Source of the DNA: Acephala macrosclerotiorum
Taxonomy: Eukaryota; Ascomycota; Leotiomycetes; Helotiales; Mollisiaceae
Direction: 5' to 3'
DNA length: 64,000 nucleotides
NCBI GenBank assembly: GCA_014904845.1
Contig: MU119434.1
Coordinates: 1-64,000 of the forward strand
Position 1 is the first letter of the stretch. Each line of letters opens with the position of its first letter. Both the position numbers and the translations under genes were made by a program. The notes beneath the pieces were generated by a model, which saw only the letters and a list, made by a program, of their open reading frames with translations, had not been told where the DNA came from and did no database searches. Below, one piece after another: positions 11,108 through 24,640 of this stretch.

Positions 11108-14100
11108 TCACCCTTCATTCATAAAAACCTTCTTCGCCGTCTCCGTACTCCCCACACTAGCATTTGTCCCCCTCCTCTCCAACGCTTTTCTTTCCACCGC
11201 TGGCTGGGGCTGAATCTTCGGCTTCCTGCGGGACATTGTAAGTCCCTCATCGGAGTCCGAATCATCGTCATCGTCAGCGGTGAATGTGGTGTCCCCGTCA
11301 CCATTGTAACCTTCGTCGTCTTCGTCTGGGGAGAGGAGGATGGCGTCGTCGGATGAAAGTGCCACGGGGACTGGGACATCAGTTTCAACTGAGGTCTGTT
11401 TTGACAATGCTGGTGGGGTAAGGGTCTCTGGGGTACTGTACGTAGTGATTCCGGGCTCGTTATGTCGAACCGAACCGGGCCATTGGAGCATCTCGCCTTC
11501 GGTGTCTGCGGAGACGGAAGAGGCGCCTGAGATTAAAGCAGGAAGGGAAGGAACGGAGGGGTAGAATTGATCCATCGAGCCGAGATTGTCGGACGAAATG
11601 GGAGATGTGATGTCCGAAGGTGACGTGATACTAGTAGAGTTGACCGAGCTATATGAGCAAGCTCGACTGTTGTCTTCCTGCTTTGGCAGGTATGTAAAGT
11701 CGTCCGGTGACGGGGGACATTGAGCTGGGAGTTCGGCTCGCTGTAATGCCTCATTTGTCAACTGTTGACACTTCAGCTCGGCGTGCTCTTCCAATCTCCT
11801 TCTCCTTTCCAGTGTCTCTTGCGCTCTTTGGAATGACTCGGGTGTGCTAGCACCATAGATCCGTGGCGCCGGCGTCTTGCCTTCGGGAGTCCTGTTAGCC
11901 GTAGCGGGCCTCTCGTCTAAGTTGGAGGCCGCCAGGGCAGCGCGGGGAACATCAGGGGTTGATTGAGATGATTGTCCCTGGTGAGCTTGGACAATGTGAT
12001 GTTGGAAGAATAGTGGTGAAGCAAGTGGCTTGTCGAGGTTGGTGGGACTTACGTCGTTTGATCGAGAGATAGGCCGAGGGTGGTGAAGCATGAGGGGATG
12101 CTGAAAGAGTCCTGGGGCAGTGGCAGTACTCATCGCAACACTTGGTTCGGAATGCTTGTTGTCAGACTCGAACAGGCTCCTATCTACCGATCGAGCTCTG
12201 GAAGGCGACTCTTCAATGTCCGGCATGCTTGAGGACATTACACTACCCTCCCGACCTCTCCCATTCCAAAGGCGACCACCAAACAGGGCTTCCATAAAGT
12301 CCGGTGAATGTCGAGGAGATCGTTTTCCATTGTCCGACGCCGGCCCGTTCATTGACCGGGAATACGAATGGCCGCGGTGGACCACCGTTTGAACAGACGC
12401 CGCCGCCGAGACGGTACGATCCGGCGGACCTGGTCTAGTATCAGGATCTGCCGTCGTGGAGGAAGGTGCGCGTTCGCGTTTGGGAGTAGCTCCTACCGAA
12501 AGGGATTGCTGTTGGCCAGCAAAGTCAACCGCGAAGAGGTCTTCTCCATGCATCGAAGAGATAGGGCTCGCCGTCACGCTCTGTGAGAGTGGGTGTCCTG
12601 AATGACCCACGGTTTCTGGGACATTTTCATGATGAAGATCGGTGAGGCTTGCGAAGTAGGAAGACTCGTCCCCTCGGAGGCTTGCTCGTCTGCTGTCCCG
12701 GAGGATTGGGGTGAGAGGAGAGTTGTGATGAGTGTCCGTCCCAGAGCTGGTAGCATTGCTTACAGCTCTTCTTCGTGACCCTTCGCCTCTGGTCTCGCTT
12801 CTCGTGACACCAATCACCTTTCCAACAGCCTTCTTGACAGCTGACCGAGCACGTTCTAAGAAGGTAATGGGCACGACAGCACGTTCCAATTCGTTCTTGT
12901 CGACTTGGATACGCCTGCCCGAGGTCCTCCTTGCGGGATCTGTGTCGTCTAGCCATCCAATAACATTATCAACGCCGCGAAGCACCCACGGGTGACGTTT
13001 GACCTCACGCAGCTTCATTCGGTCTGCGGGGTCTTTGACCAGCATCCTGCTAAGTAGATCATATAGCTCCTTGTCAATTTCCTCGAACGCGAGTTCTCCG
13101 TCTTCTCTGTATGGACCAGTCGATGGACCGGTACGTTTCGTAGGGTTTGTTTGTGGTGTAGTACAGTTGGGGTCAACAGCCTTGAGGCGTCGTCTAGGGA
13201 TGTATACATCGTCTTTCGCGATAGCGCGGAACAGTTGGTATTCATCGTCGGCAAGGAAGGGGATGCGAGCGTAAATGAGACAGTAGAGGGTGATGCCTAG
13301 GGACCAGACATCAATTTGTTCGGTGATTTTGGGCTGTTCCTTGTCAAGATCGGTGTAGCAGAGTTCAGGTGCGAAGAAGGCTGGAGTTCCGACTGTCTTG
13401 GCAAGTTCCAGATCGTCGTCAAAATCCGCTGCATCAGCCTCGGAAATGTTCTCCTCAGTCTCGCCGTCCCTGATAGGCCGTCCAAAGTAGGAGACACCAA
13501 AGTCCGAGATCTTGACTCGGTGGTCCTTGGTCCAGAGAAGATTGGCAGGCTTAATATCTCTATGTACAATGCCTTCGTAGTGGAGATACTCGAGACCAAG
13601 GACGGTATCCCGGAAAGTTGACCTCGCCTGTTCGATGGTGAAGCATGGAACATACGAGAAATCATCCTCGAATGCATCGTGAATGGTACCATCAACTGAT
13701 GACATGTGGGAGATGATGCTGTCGGCCATACTTGGAGACCTTCCCCGGTAAGGAGGGTCATCGGGGTAGGAGCCATAGTATGTTCCTTCTAGAGCGGAAG
13801 CCGAGCCGTGTTGAGAACCGATAGAGGGGAGAGGACCAGGTGTTTCGTGTTCGTTATCGCTGTCGATAGCGGGAATATCGAACTCTGTAGGGAGAGGTGT
13901 GTGTGCTCGAGAGCTGGCCCGTGAGGGAGCTTGGGATGGTGGTCGAGAAGGAAGATGAGAGCCGGGATTCGACAAAGCAGACTTGTAGGAGTGGGAGAGG
14001 TTTTGTGAAGAGTCGTGGGTAACCTGCCGTGACAGCTCACCCCCATTCTCGACATCTTCTTCGCCGTGCTCCAGGCTCCAATGATCAACCTGTCCGAGTT

Positions 14101-14973
14101 GTAGAGACGAAACCTTTGCTCTTTGTGCTTCCTTCCGAAGTCGGCGTCGTTCTAGCATCTTGAAGTATTTCTCATCGTCACCGGTCTCCTTCTCTCCTCT
14201 CTGTTCCCTTTCGATCCGTCGACGCTCATAGTAGCATATTTGCTTGTCACCCTTCTTGCGCCATACAATCTCTCCGAGCTCAACATGTTCCAGCACCATG
14301 TAGATCTTCTTCAACTCAGGATCGTCGATGACTTCCAGCAGGCCGACAACATTGGGGTGTCTGATCTTCTTCAGGATAGCAATCTCTCTTTTCGTCTTGT
14401 CTTCTGGTGACACGGTGACTCGTCCAAGCTTGCGCTTCTTGGAGAAGCGTTGTATGATCTTGATAGCCACATAGTCGCCGGTCTCGAGACTGCGTGCCAA
14501 CTTGACCTTGCCATGAACCCCTCTGCCAATCTCGTTGATGATCTCGTATTGGTTTATCAGCTTTCGGCCGGTAATGAAATCTTGTTCGACCTGAGCTTTG
14601 TGGGTTCTGATTTGCACATGTCAGTAATGGTAATGACGTTATGGCTTAAAAATGGAGGTTCCGAGGACTGCGACAGCAATAAAAACGCTCCGCGGAAGGT
14701 TGCGGTAGCAGAGACAGCGACCGAGTCCATGCATGCGTTGTACAAGAGAACAGAGGTTGATGGTGGTGCAAAGGCTGGATAGAATATCAGAGAAGCGACT
14801 CACTCTCGAACTTTATGCATCTGTAGCGGGTGCAGATACGGACTCGAATGCGGAGTCCCATCTGACAGCGGAGGGAGATGTGTGCGGATCGGAGCGAGTG
14901 TAGGAGAGAAGAGTCCTGGGCTCGAGGACGCAGAGGGCGTGTTGCTCGCGGGTTTCGTTGTTGAGGGCTCCAT
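11108..14973 (-). CDS. cmkC: CaMKK/SNF1-activating-type Ser/Thr protein kinase
   Basis: Exons are 14973-14804 and 14606-11108, joined by a 197-nt intron that restores KVRETHKAQ, giving 1222 residues. The kinase domain begins near residue 78 (YEIINEIGRGVHGKVKLA) and contains AIKII, HRDIKPANLLW, DFGVSYFG and a TPAFFAPEL activation-loop end. About 190 residues of charged and Ser/Pro-rich sequence separate the hinge (EHVELGEIVW) from the catalytic loop, so the domain is split by a long insert. The remaining 600 or so residues are Ser/Pro/Thr-rich and probably regulatory. The glycine loop, the insert and the VRET...INQYEI lead-in match fungal kinases of the Ssp1/CMKC/Sak1 group, which phosphorylate the AMPK/SNF1 activation loop. 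The symbol follows Aspergillus usage and is assigned by family resemblance. The first exon encodes a Ser/Pro-rich leader. Confidence 0.88.
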
Positions 14974-17542
14974 CGTGTATCGAGACCATGTTTGGCGTGC
15001 TGTAGTCCCGAAGCAGACGGATTGCAGATTGTCAGCAAACGATATCCATTTGATTGATCGAAACAATGATCCTGGGGTTATAATTGAGTGCGCGCAAGTG
15101 TATGGAGGTGGCGATGATGTGTTTGTTGTGTGGTTGTGGTTGTGGTGGTGCAGGCGGGGGACGCAGTGGTGATGATCGTCTTTAATTGTTGAAGTTCTCG
15201 GGAGCAACGAGGTGTGGTCTGGCCTGGCTGGCTGGTCTGGTCTGGTTGTGGTGGGGAGGCTGCGACTTTGGCTTGGGGTCTTTCTCGGATGTTGGTGATA
15301 CGGTAGGCGAGGTGGTTCGGGCGCTGGGCGCTGTCAATAATAGAAAGGGTTTAGCGCAATCGATCGAGGACGTGCTTGCAGAGCGGTTGATGAAAAGACC
15401 GCAGGGTGGAAAGTGCGTCTCGGGATGATGAGGGCCTGGGAAGCGAGAGGGCGAAGAAGACGAGAGAGGCTAGAGGGATGACCAGGCGTGAAGGAAGAGA
15501 GAGACCAGGTACAGGTAAAGCGAGACAGTCGGAAGAGGATGAGTGAGGGATACGGATGTCTGTAATCGTGAGATTCCACTTGCCAAGATCCTTCGCCAAA
15601 CCAAAAACAGCCGAGTTTTGGAGGGGGGTGAGAAAGGAGGCAAGTGCAGGCTGGCGACGGGGAACGAGGGCACGGCTCGGGAGCGAGCGAGAAAGTATAC
15701 AAGTAAGTAATCGTGTCGACGTCAAATCCGCGCAGCAAAACGTTGATGACCCTGACGATGATCAAGCTGGATCGAGGGCCCGTCTCTGGATACGACCAAG
15801 TCTGCAAAATGATATCGTTGCCGCTGCACCCCAGATCTGTCGCTGAGGAGGAGGATGGCTTGTCTGGCGTGCTTCGCTCGTACGGTGCGGATAGCCTGCA
15901 CTAGATGCAGCGCTGCAGAGCACTCGAAGTTGCAGTGGCGTTCGTCGACTTCACCAGGCTGCACGATATTGTTGAATGCTCTTTCAACAGTTCGCCCCAT
16001 TCACCAATCGCACGCTACCCACCACTGCTGATCCGCCCCAAAATAAATCCGGCTGGCTGGGGTGGAATGGCCTGCTTTGCTCTCCACCACAACGTCCCGT
16101 ACTTCGATCAGAGACGAGGCAGAGCCTTGGCGACGGAGCGACGAGCGGCGAGGAGCAAGGGAAGGGGGGAAAAAGGGAGTTAGGCGGCAAGATGATGCAA
16201 GTGGGCGTGAAGGGAGCGCAACTCATAGGGTACGTATGTCTGTGGATGCCCTCAATTCTCCATGCGAGTGAGCATTTCTCTCAGCATGGGATTTGGGTAG
16301 GGATGGTAGGGTTAAAGAAGGTAGGGTCAGGCAAGAATGGGAGGGGAGCGACCGAAGAAAAGGAGGTGTGCTGATTGTCTGCTTATAAGTGAGACTTTTC
16401 TGGAAGCACAGTCTCTCAGCAGCATACGGCGACTACCTCCGTACGGAGATGCAATGCCACGGCACTCCGCTGCCGTTGCCAGTAGTGGTGTTCTCTAACC
16501 CTCGATCACCAGATAGCTTTCAGTGACCCTCCAGAGGTGCGAGGTCGAATCAAATTGATGGATAGCCGCTGTACGCTGCGACAACGATTTAGAGTATGGC
16601 GACGAGCATGGACCGGACATGGCATGACATGGCTGCAGCTCTGGATACTCTTCTGGGGCTGGCCTGGAGGAGTATGGCTGGTAATGGCTTGGGCTGGCCT
16701 CTTGGTTTCTCCTGTAGCCCCTCATTCTGAGTCGTGGACCTGGTGGACCCTGAATTATTGGTATGGAAACATGGAGAGAGAGTGTTTCCCCTCACTCACC
16801 TCACCCAGACGTCGATGACAGTAATGGTGATCCTACCTATCATGAGACTGGGACCCATGGAAGATGCGGAGAAGCATGAATCCCTCTCATATATTTCTGC
16901 AATCCCAATCCCATATCCTGCATGCTGCAAAGTGCTACTCTTTGTGTCACAATGCCCAATTCAGGGATCCCGTCAGGTTCTTCCTCTCCAGTCAATATAT
17001 TCTTGCTCTGCTCTCTCTCCCAGCTAAGAACACTCCACATTTTGAACGTCCACCCAAAGAAAAACAGCTCATGCATGCGATTTGCAGTGCAGACTTCACC
17101 TGCCATGGTATCTTAAACTAGAAGATGCAGAGGGTGCAGAGTGCATCCAGCCACATCGGTTCTTTCGGCATGAGACAAAATTATTTCACTCTCGAAAATC
17201 TTATAGAGTTTGAGCTATCCTTGGAGATGGACTAGTGCTGAATATGGGAGCAAAATCATCAGTTAAATTTCCAGAAGTACGGAATACACAATACTCGAGC
17301 TCGAGCGGGAAACTCTTTCCCCTGTTTCTCCTTAAGTTACCCCTGTAAGATTCACATGGAGGGGTAAATTTCACGATATCAATTGGACCTCAAATCAACC
17401 GTGCTCAAAACTTCTCAAAAATCAGAAACCTACATCCCTACAATTTCCTCCGTCATATCGACCTGGATGGCCAACATGAGGCCCGGGTTCTCCCATTCTG
17501 ACATCAATGCCCCTCATAAACTTCCGTACCTGGCACCAGCCA

Positions 17543-17570
17543 GACGACGACGACGACGACGACGACGACG
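17543..17570. repeat. (GAC)n microsatellite, about 9 units
   Basis: A perfect GAC/CGA trinucleotide run lies in a non-coding context. It would encode an Arg or Asp run if translated, but no surrounding gene is supported. Confidence 0.9.
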
Positions 17571-20500
17571 GCAACCTCCTCGTCGCTGGCAGTATCACTG
17601 AACCTCCCCTACTTTACACATAAACACGAAGACGGGAAACGCCCTCATCGCCCCCCAAAAATGACAAAGATAACAATGAGGCCACCCCATCCCACGGTCC
17701 CCAAATTTGCTTCACCCCTCTCATAAACATAACACCATGAACCAGGTACAGTGAACTCTCATTTCATTCCTATTCATCCATATAAGCAGTCCATGCTTCT
17801 CCACACGACCTGTCACTTTTCCAGTTCCTCCCGCTTCCCAACCGAGGCCATACAGTGCTCTATTCCACACCCGAGAAAATTTCGACCGCGCCAAAGATCG
17901 CCTCAATCATCGCGCACGGGTGAGATGAGAGCGAAAAAAAAAAGGTTTGAAGCAGGAATGGAATCTCACGATGCCACATCTCTCCAATCAACTTCCCCAA
18001 CTAATCTGGGCATCACTGCAGTACATCTCCCTTCTCCAATCCCCCCAAACTCAACCCCCATCACGCATATGGTTCTAAATTCCCTTGAAAGCCGAGAGTT
18101 GTACAGAAAATTGTACGCCTCGCCTACGGACTTCCACACCCGTTTGGCACCGCGACGCACGTTCACCCAGACTGACCCCTCGAATCGCGCAGTCACGATA
18201 GGGTCATCCAATAGTCTGAGCAGCATGACTCCTCGTGCGCTAGGGTTACTCAATATCAGGTCACAAGTGCGTTTCCTGCATTCCTCCCCTGCAGCTAGGG
18301 TTAAGCAAGAAAAATCTCTGCTAATCGCGGGGTGTTGAGTGGTGGGATGTACGTGGACCCCCTTTCAGATCTGAGTGCAGAGACGCGTTTGGTGGGTTGA
18401 CGCTCAAGCCTGGTGATTGAGCTGCGAGTTGAGCGTTGAATGACTTTGGAATTGAAAGGGGGATTGGGTTCTACGTGGCGAGCTCACGATCCTGAGATGC
18501 GTGCGGGACGAGTTAGTTAGTTACTATGGGGAGCTTTTTTAACCTTCACGGCCCACGGACCCCCTTTCGCGATGCAGTTCCGGCCAGCTTCTGGATAGGA
18601 TCTCAATCCTCTGCAGTTCTCTTCCGCGATCATGCACATCCATCCTCGCGTGACGTCGTTCAACCTTTCTTCCGCCTGCAAAGCAAGAAGGAGAGCTAAT
18701 CGAAATCAACCAAAGGCAAAAGCGAGAAGCCTGGAGAGAGCGGGACGATCCGTTGCTGCTGCAAGGTGCTCTAGCGTTCTCCTGTCGTATCATTACATCG
18801 GAGCTGCATCCGAATTCCGCCAACTCCTCTCAATTCCGGAGTTTGCTCCCCTTTAGACGTGATGCCCGGATTACTGTATGAGGGACGAAAGTATGTTGTG
18901 CATCTCGTTGCAACGGCGGGATATATTTTTAAAACATGCTCAACTGCAGGACAGGACGGGGTGTGGTGTGTCTCAAAACGAGGCCTTTGTTTTGCGCATG
19001 GCCGGTGAATTTTCTCACGATGTGTTGCATTGCCGTTCGCTCCAGGGGCAAGCGAGAGCAAAAAAAGGGAAGCGGTGTTCCGTCGCCGCGAAAACCGTTT
19101 ATTCCCTCGAAGAAAGCGTTGCATCTTCACACCCTCCTTTTTTCACGATTTCGATATTTCAATTTCAGGCGGATTTCGCATTCCTCAACTTTCGTAACCT
19201 TATTCGGCGCTCAGCCACACCATCTGTTCGGAGAACCAGGGTGCTGAAAGCTGGAGGAGGGTGGTGGGTTGAGACATTTCACATGAATCTTTTAGGTTAG
19301 TGTTACCCCAAACAAGATATCGATCTTCCTTTCCCATCTGTCTGCTTTTCAGCCTGATTTCTATTTCTTGATTTTCTCGGCTCCCAAGCGAAGCTAAGGA
19401 GTCATTTGATTTGTGGATTTGAGTCAACACACCATCTTGCTTTTGATTAATGACCAGTTTGTCAGGCCGCATTCGAATTTGGAGAATCGCATCCACATTT
19501 GTCATTTCTGCATGTTGGAATGTTTATGACTGGATGAGTCGAAACATCTCCGTGGAGAGTGAGTGCCGCTCGGTAAAGATCAGATCAGATGGATGATTAC
19601 TTGCATTATCGAAGACAGATGCGTGTGTTTCCAGCGAATTTTCGACCCCTCACGTTGTGGATGGTCAGACAGAGATAGAGTTGCAGCGAGGTTGAGATCA
19701 GTTCCTCAACAACCTCGAGGTTTGATCCTTGAGGTTCCAAATTCTACCGGCATCACAATCTTATCATTTCCATACTCGAATTTTAAAACAACTACATCAT
19801 TCATTAAATAGTATATAAAAGAAACAATGTTTTACATATTCGCTTTTTACTTTGACTTTGGTAACCCCTCTAGGGTTACCTTATATCATCTCCATCTCGA
19901 ATTAGGATTCCTTCGGACAAATTCATCTCCTCACTCACCCCTATCTTACTTAACCCCACTTGAATTATCAGACCTTATCGTCTTGCTCACTCATTCAAAG
20001 TCACGCTCCAACACTTATGTCTCTCATCTCGTGTAAAAATCAAGGTTAATTCCCACCACCTCCTCATCTACCTGTCATTCATCTCAGCTAAGCCTCCCTA
20101 TCCAAACTTCCAAGCAACCAACAGCCTGCGCCAAGACGGAGAAGACTTAGACATCCGGGGAAAGCAGGAAGCAGATTAGAATCGAGGCTTACTCAGAGTA
20201 CATCCAAAAACAGGCTGAAGAGAAACCAATATTCCGTTTTGGGATCAAGATCGCAAGCCACATAAGCGCCATGGACGGATCAAGAAAAATCTGGGGAATA
20301 GTGGGTTTCTGTAGTGATGTTTTTCAACGGCTCGCTCGGCTCCGCGGGTAGGGGAGAGAAAGCTGGTCTATGATTGTGAAAGATTGCGATGTGCATCAAT
20401 TTTCACCTGTTGTGTCCTAGAATCTGAAGATGTCTGATGTTGCAACCTGCGGAGAGCTAGGAAGTAGAGTTTCGGAGTACTGTCCGGATAGAATACTGTA

Positions 20501-21643
20501 AGAAAGGAAGAGGTTTAGATGATAGCTTTTTGTCTCGTTTCTCAGCTAGAGTTTGATATTAGATCGACGATCATAGATACTGATGCAGAGGACTGCATCT
20601 TCTCGATGGAGACTGATATCAGCTGCAGACGCCATGTCGTATTTTCAATCTACCTCGGTATCAAAAGCGTCCAAACTTCGAGGGCTTCCTCATCTCAGTT
20701 CCTCACCTAAACACTAAGAAATGATGTTACCAGACCTGCAAACTAACGCGCGGCAGCAGGAAGAATCTCATCAATCTCGGAAGCCCGAAGCATGCACTCG
20801 CTACTACCTCTCCCATTGTTCCCTCTTTTCTTACCATCAGCATCCAAACCCAATCTCCAAGACCGAGGTCGCGATCAAGTCCATCAGGAAGCGTCCTCCC
20901 TTTCGCATTCACACCTCGCGAAATAGGCTCAAACCAACCTCATCCCCCATCCTTGCAAGCCGCAAGCCATATCACACGCCCCCACCAATCACCCACTCCC
21001 TTCGAGCTCGAAAATCCGGGGTAAGCCGCCACAATTAAAATGTCTCGTTAGGCCAGTCACATCTCATTTTTATGCTTCGTCACCTGCTCCTTCGTCTCTC
21101 CCTATTCGCTCCTAAGCCGACGTCACCCTCTATTTTCCCTTCAATCCTCGCAGCCTTGAAGGGAGAGTGAGGTGATACTGAAGCGAAAATGAAACAGCTC
21201 TAAAATGACTCGAATAACGTGCTTTGAACCCTTGAGCACTCAGCTCCAACACAACGAACACGCGGTCCAAGCTCCTGCCTTTGATTTAGGGGTGATTGTC
21301 TGCTATCGGAGCAGCCCGGTAGCGTGAGCGAATGTGAGGACACGAGGTTATCGCTTGATTTCGATTCATCAGCCGCAACTGTATGTCGCCGACTCGGAAC
21401 GCGTCGCGTCCCTACTTCAGGAGTATTTTTTTTTCGCCACTCGGCTTCATGCACTGCAGCCCGACGGAAGATTTCGGGCTGGGTTGAGCTGAGATCGGCA
21501 GGTTGTTTAGGGCCGTGCTCCGAGCACTGTGATAGTGGCGGTGTGATACCGTAACGTTTCAATATGTCGTTGATATCGGCCGGGCAACACAAGGCTGCAA
21601 TGCAACACCGTGCTGACCCGGTTGAGTTGGCGAGCCGTGTCTG

Positions 21644-21990
21644 GCTACGGCATGCCGTATGTGATGAAGCAGGAACGCAGAAAACAGCACCAGTCGGGCG
21701 GGACCTTCTGATGCAGAGCCTCAACAGGCGTTGAAGATTCTTTTCCACTGACTCATAGACGGTGAGAACCTCACATGCTTAGCACATTGTTGTGCTTCGA
21801 TGCAACTCTGACCTTACCGATCAGGCCACATCTCGGGGCATATCTTCTGCCTTGCTTCCACTCGGGATCTCCAACGGCATGCTGACCACCAGAACTGTGC
21901 CCGATTACGGCATGAAATAAAGCAGGAACGGACAGGAGGGCACCACTCGGGACTTTTTGTGCCGAAGCTTGACTGAGTAAGCATTGAAGG
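21644..21990. repeat. Pair of degenerate direct repeats about 260 bp apart
   Basis: The text around 21644-21740 (TACGGCATG...AAGCAGGAACG...CACC..TCGGG...GCGTTGAAG) is echoed around 21904-21990 in the same order, spaced 260 bp away. Identity is partial. It may be two decayed copies of a small repeat. I could not align the copies rigorously. Confidence 0.4.
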
Positions 21991-22611
21991 TTCAGGAACG
22001 GGATCTGTCAGCGAGGTTCCAATTTTGGAATTAGAGATGTTGAGTTGGGCGGCACGTGAAGCTCAGATGTCATCAATTGTAAGTCTGAGGTCGAACAACG
22101 ATATACGAATGTCGAATATCTGTTGAGGATTGAGGTACGATATGTTTGAGATGACATGAAGAAAGAGTCTTCGCCCGAAGTGGGGGATTCATAGAGCGCG
22201 TGACATGCGCTTCAGAACCTCGAAAACTTCTTCTCTCAGCTTCGTCTCATTCATCAATAGCTCCACGCATTTGAATTTCTGAAACAGAGCTCTCTCTGGA
22301 GCCCTTGAATGCAATCGTGGTGGTGAAAGCGCTGTAAAACTGCAGCAGTCAGTGTTAAGTCGTTCCTTTCGTCCTTGCCTTCGTACCATCCCACTTTTCG
22401 AAAATGCTTCTTGCCATGCCTATTCTCTTGCATCTTGTCTAAAAGTGCAAAGTTCAATGCTCAGAAACGATTTGCCAATTCCTCTTACCCCCAATCACCT
22501 TTCTCTCTACCATAGTGAGAAAGACATTATCCTCGCAGTTCTCTGCAGCCTCTTCTCTCCATTATCCTCTTAAGTGTCCACCACCCATTGTAATGGAACT
22601 TCTCGCTGAAT

Positions 22612-24640
22612 ATGAACCCCACTTCCCCGGTTCCATCAAAACTGCCTACCCGAGCGCGTAAGTCAACTCAGGGATGCAGAGCACCACTTGCATGCGAGCC
22701 TCGCAGGTCAGACCTAGATCCTTGCCATGAATTGACTAAACTAACCGATGAGATCAAAGACAGCGGGAAGTCAAGTGCTCAGGAGAATAGCCCGTATGCC
22801 AGACTTGCAAGCAGCGACGAACACCCTGTATCTACTCAGAGAACCACATCCCTTTGAGGGAGTCGAACACCCTCGATGTTTCTGCCTCGTACGTCCTCCA
22901 ACCACACGCCAAACTTCTCTCTGAATGTTCACAGACTTCCAAGCCAAAGCATATCATAGAAAGCCAACAATGACTTCTTTCACCTCTTCGGTGACACTAT
23001 ATTCTGCTTTCTACGAAAATATTCTTTCCAGGAAGACTTCAATCATGGCCGCATTCCAGTCTCCCTCCAGCTCTGTCCTAGCTGTCATGGCAAGATTCGT
23101 TGAGCTTTGCTACAAGACCTATCACGGCACCGTCGAGGTAAGTGAGCACTTCGCCAGTCTCGCCCGTACCTCAATCCTACCCACTTACGACGAGATTAGT
23201 CTCACGAGCAATGTCATCTCTTGCATTCATGGCATCGGTCACGGGAACAAGCATCAAGCATGGATGCGGCTTAATGTTGCTACCGGAATTACTCAATCTC
23301 TAAGACTCTTTGATGAGAATTCATACCGCGAAAACACTATATCCATTGCGGAGACAAAAAAGAGGACTTTGTGGTGCTGTTTCGCCCTCGATCGATTACT
23401 TGCATGTGCAGGTGACAAGCCACTTACTCTTGTCACATCTTCTATAACGACTCTCCTTCCCATCACCTCACAAGACTCCTAATTCGTTCGAAAGTCGGCC
23501 ACAGGGCAACTGAATGATTCCCACAATCTGGAGTCCGACTCCCTGTTTGCGTCCACGATACAAATAGTTGATATTCTCGGCCGGATCGTGGATTGGTGTG
23601 GAGCTGGTGGCAGACATGAGGATCCTCGATGTCCGTGGGTTAATGGGATGCCAACCACAGAGTTCGGACGATCATTGCAGCAGTGGAAAGATTCGCTTCC
23701 AGTTCACATGCAGTCGGAAGATGCCAACCTCTCTGCTCATGTTGCAAATTCCGAGGGGACGGCCTTTGCCGTTCATGTATCTGAGTATTTCAATGCTCTC
23801 TGTCATTTGCACCGCGAGTACCTTCCTCTTGCACCTCCCCATCTTTGGGATCCTGTAAATGGTCCTTGCGATATTCCAGATCTTTTACCGCCAGACAAGG
23901 AGAACCCAAGGTGGTGGAAGCTATTGATCCGTCAAGGCGTTCTCGCTGCTAGAGAGATCCCTCGCATTTACACTACCCTTGTCAAGCCCGGAGCCAACGC
24001 CTTCGTTCAACCACTTCTCGGGTACTGTTTGATGAAATCGAGCCTACTTCGTCCATCAGTGGAAGAGTCGTGAGGAATATGTTGGAGAGCCGGCACGAGA
24101 AATGCTTCTGTATGATCTCAGTTACTTGGCATTCTACAGGAAAGTTGGCCTGTCGCAGCACATTGGGCTAGTTTTCTCCTGACAACAGTTTCATTTCGCT
24201 GACAATTCAAGATCAAAATTCTGCGACGATTCTTCGAGAAAGTCAGTTCCGTCAAGAAGAAAGGGGTCGTTGACTCCACCGTTAAAGACCCTAACATCAC
24301 TCTTATCCGAGCTAAAGTCTACTATTTTGATCGCTCTGACAAAGACCCTGAGGACTGGCCGCCGAACCAACCTCTAACTGCCAGTGACATGTTTGCATTA
24401 CTCAATTCCGAAAGGCACACGGAGTCTCCAGACGGTATCGATCAGGAGAAGCATCAGCTCACTAGATTTGACGTGGGAGAGGATGCATTTCTGGACGAGT
24501 TTTGGAGGCGTTGTACAGTACCATCCCCCCATCATATTTGAACATGATGTCAAGTCCAACTGGTTGGCCACAAGCCTGATCTTACATTGGGACAGGAGGT
24601 ATTCGAATATCTATCTCGGCGGTTAGAAATCCTGGCACAA
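22612..24640 (+). pseudogene. Decayed fungal-specific transcription factor
   Basis: From 22925 to 24073 one frame reads like the fungal transcription-factor middle homology region: SEHFASLARTSILPTYDEISL, HGNKHQAWMRLNVATGITQSLRLFDE, KKRTLWCCFALDRLLACAGDKPL, then GQLNDS, IVDILGRIVDW and LLIRQGVLAAREIPRIYTTL. The frame is broken once by TAA at 23480-23482. After 24073 it stops again, and remains of the C-terminus appear in other frames. Upstream, a CysArg-containing stretch (GCRAPLACEPRRSDLDPC, 22670-22735) could be a ruined Zn2Cys6 cluster, but no intact one exists. Text at 24210-24540 (e.g. DKDPEDWPPNQPLTASDMF) is open but unidentified. It would once have been a nuclear DNA-binding regulator and is very probably non-functional. 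Confidence 0.75.

Larger units (their letters stand above)
14974..22611. other. Long gene-poor region (7.6 kb)
   Basis: I found no frame with a recognisable domain and no consistent splice chain. The first 1-2 kb next to 14973 probably holds the kinase promoter and 5' UTR. Features seen are a trinucleotide repeat at 17543-17570, a TGACGTC core near 18650, and a pair of degenerate direct repeats near 21.65 and 21.9 kb. A 182-codon minus-strand frame at 21200-21748 has an unusual composition and no known motif. The base composition is not AT-rich, so this is not obviously a RIP-destroyed transposon. Confidence 0.5.

Noticed and set aside
15334..15807. 157-codon minus-strand frame upstream of the kinase
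   Set aside because: It is Ser/Pro/Leu-rich with a pyrimidine-tract look and has no motif. It is more likely promoter or 5' UTR sequence.
17543..17570. GAC repeat as a coding poly-Asp or poly-Arg tract
   Set aside because: The flanking frames are short and show no gene structure.
21200..21748. 182-codon minus-strand frame in the gene-free block
   Set aside because: There is no recognisable motif and the Ser/Cys/Arg composition is typical of a chance frame. It also overlaps the degenerate repeat.
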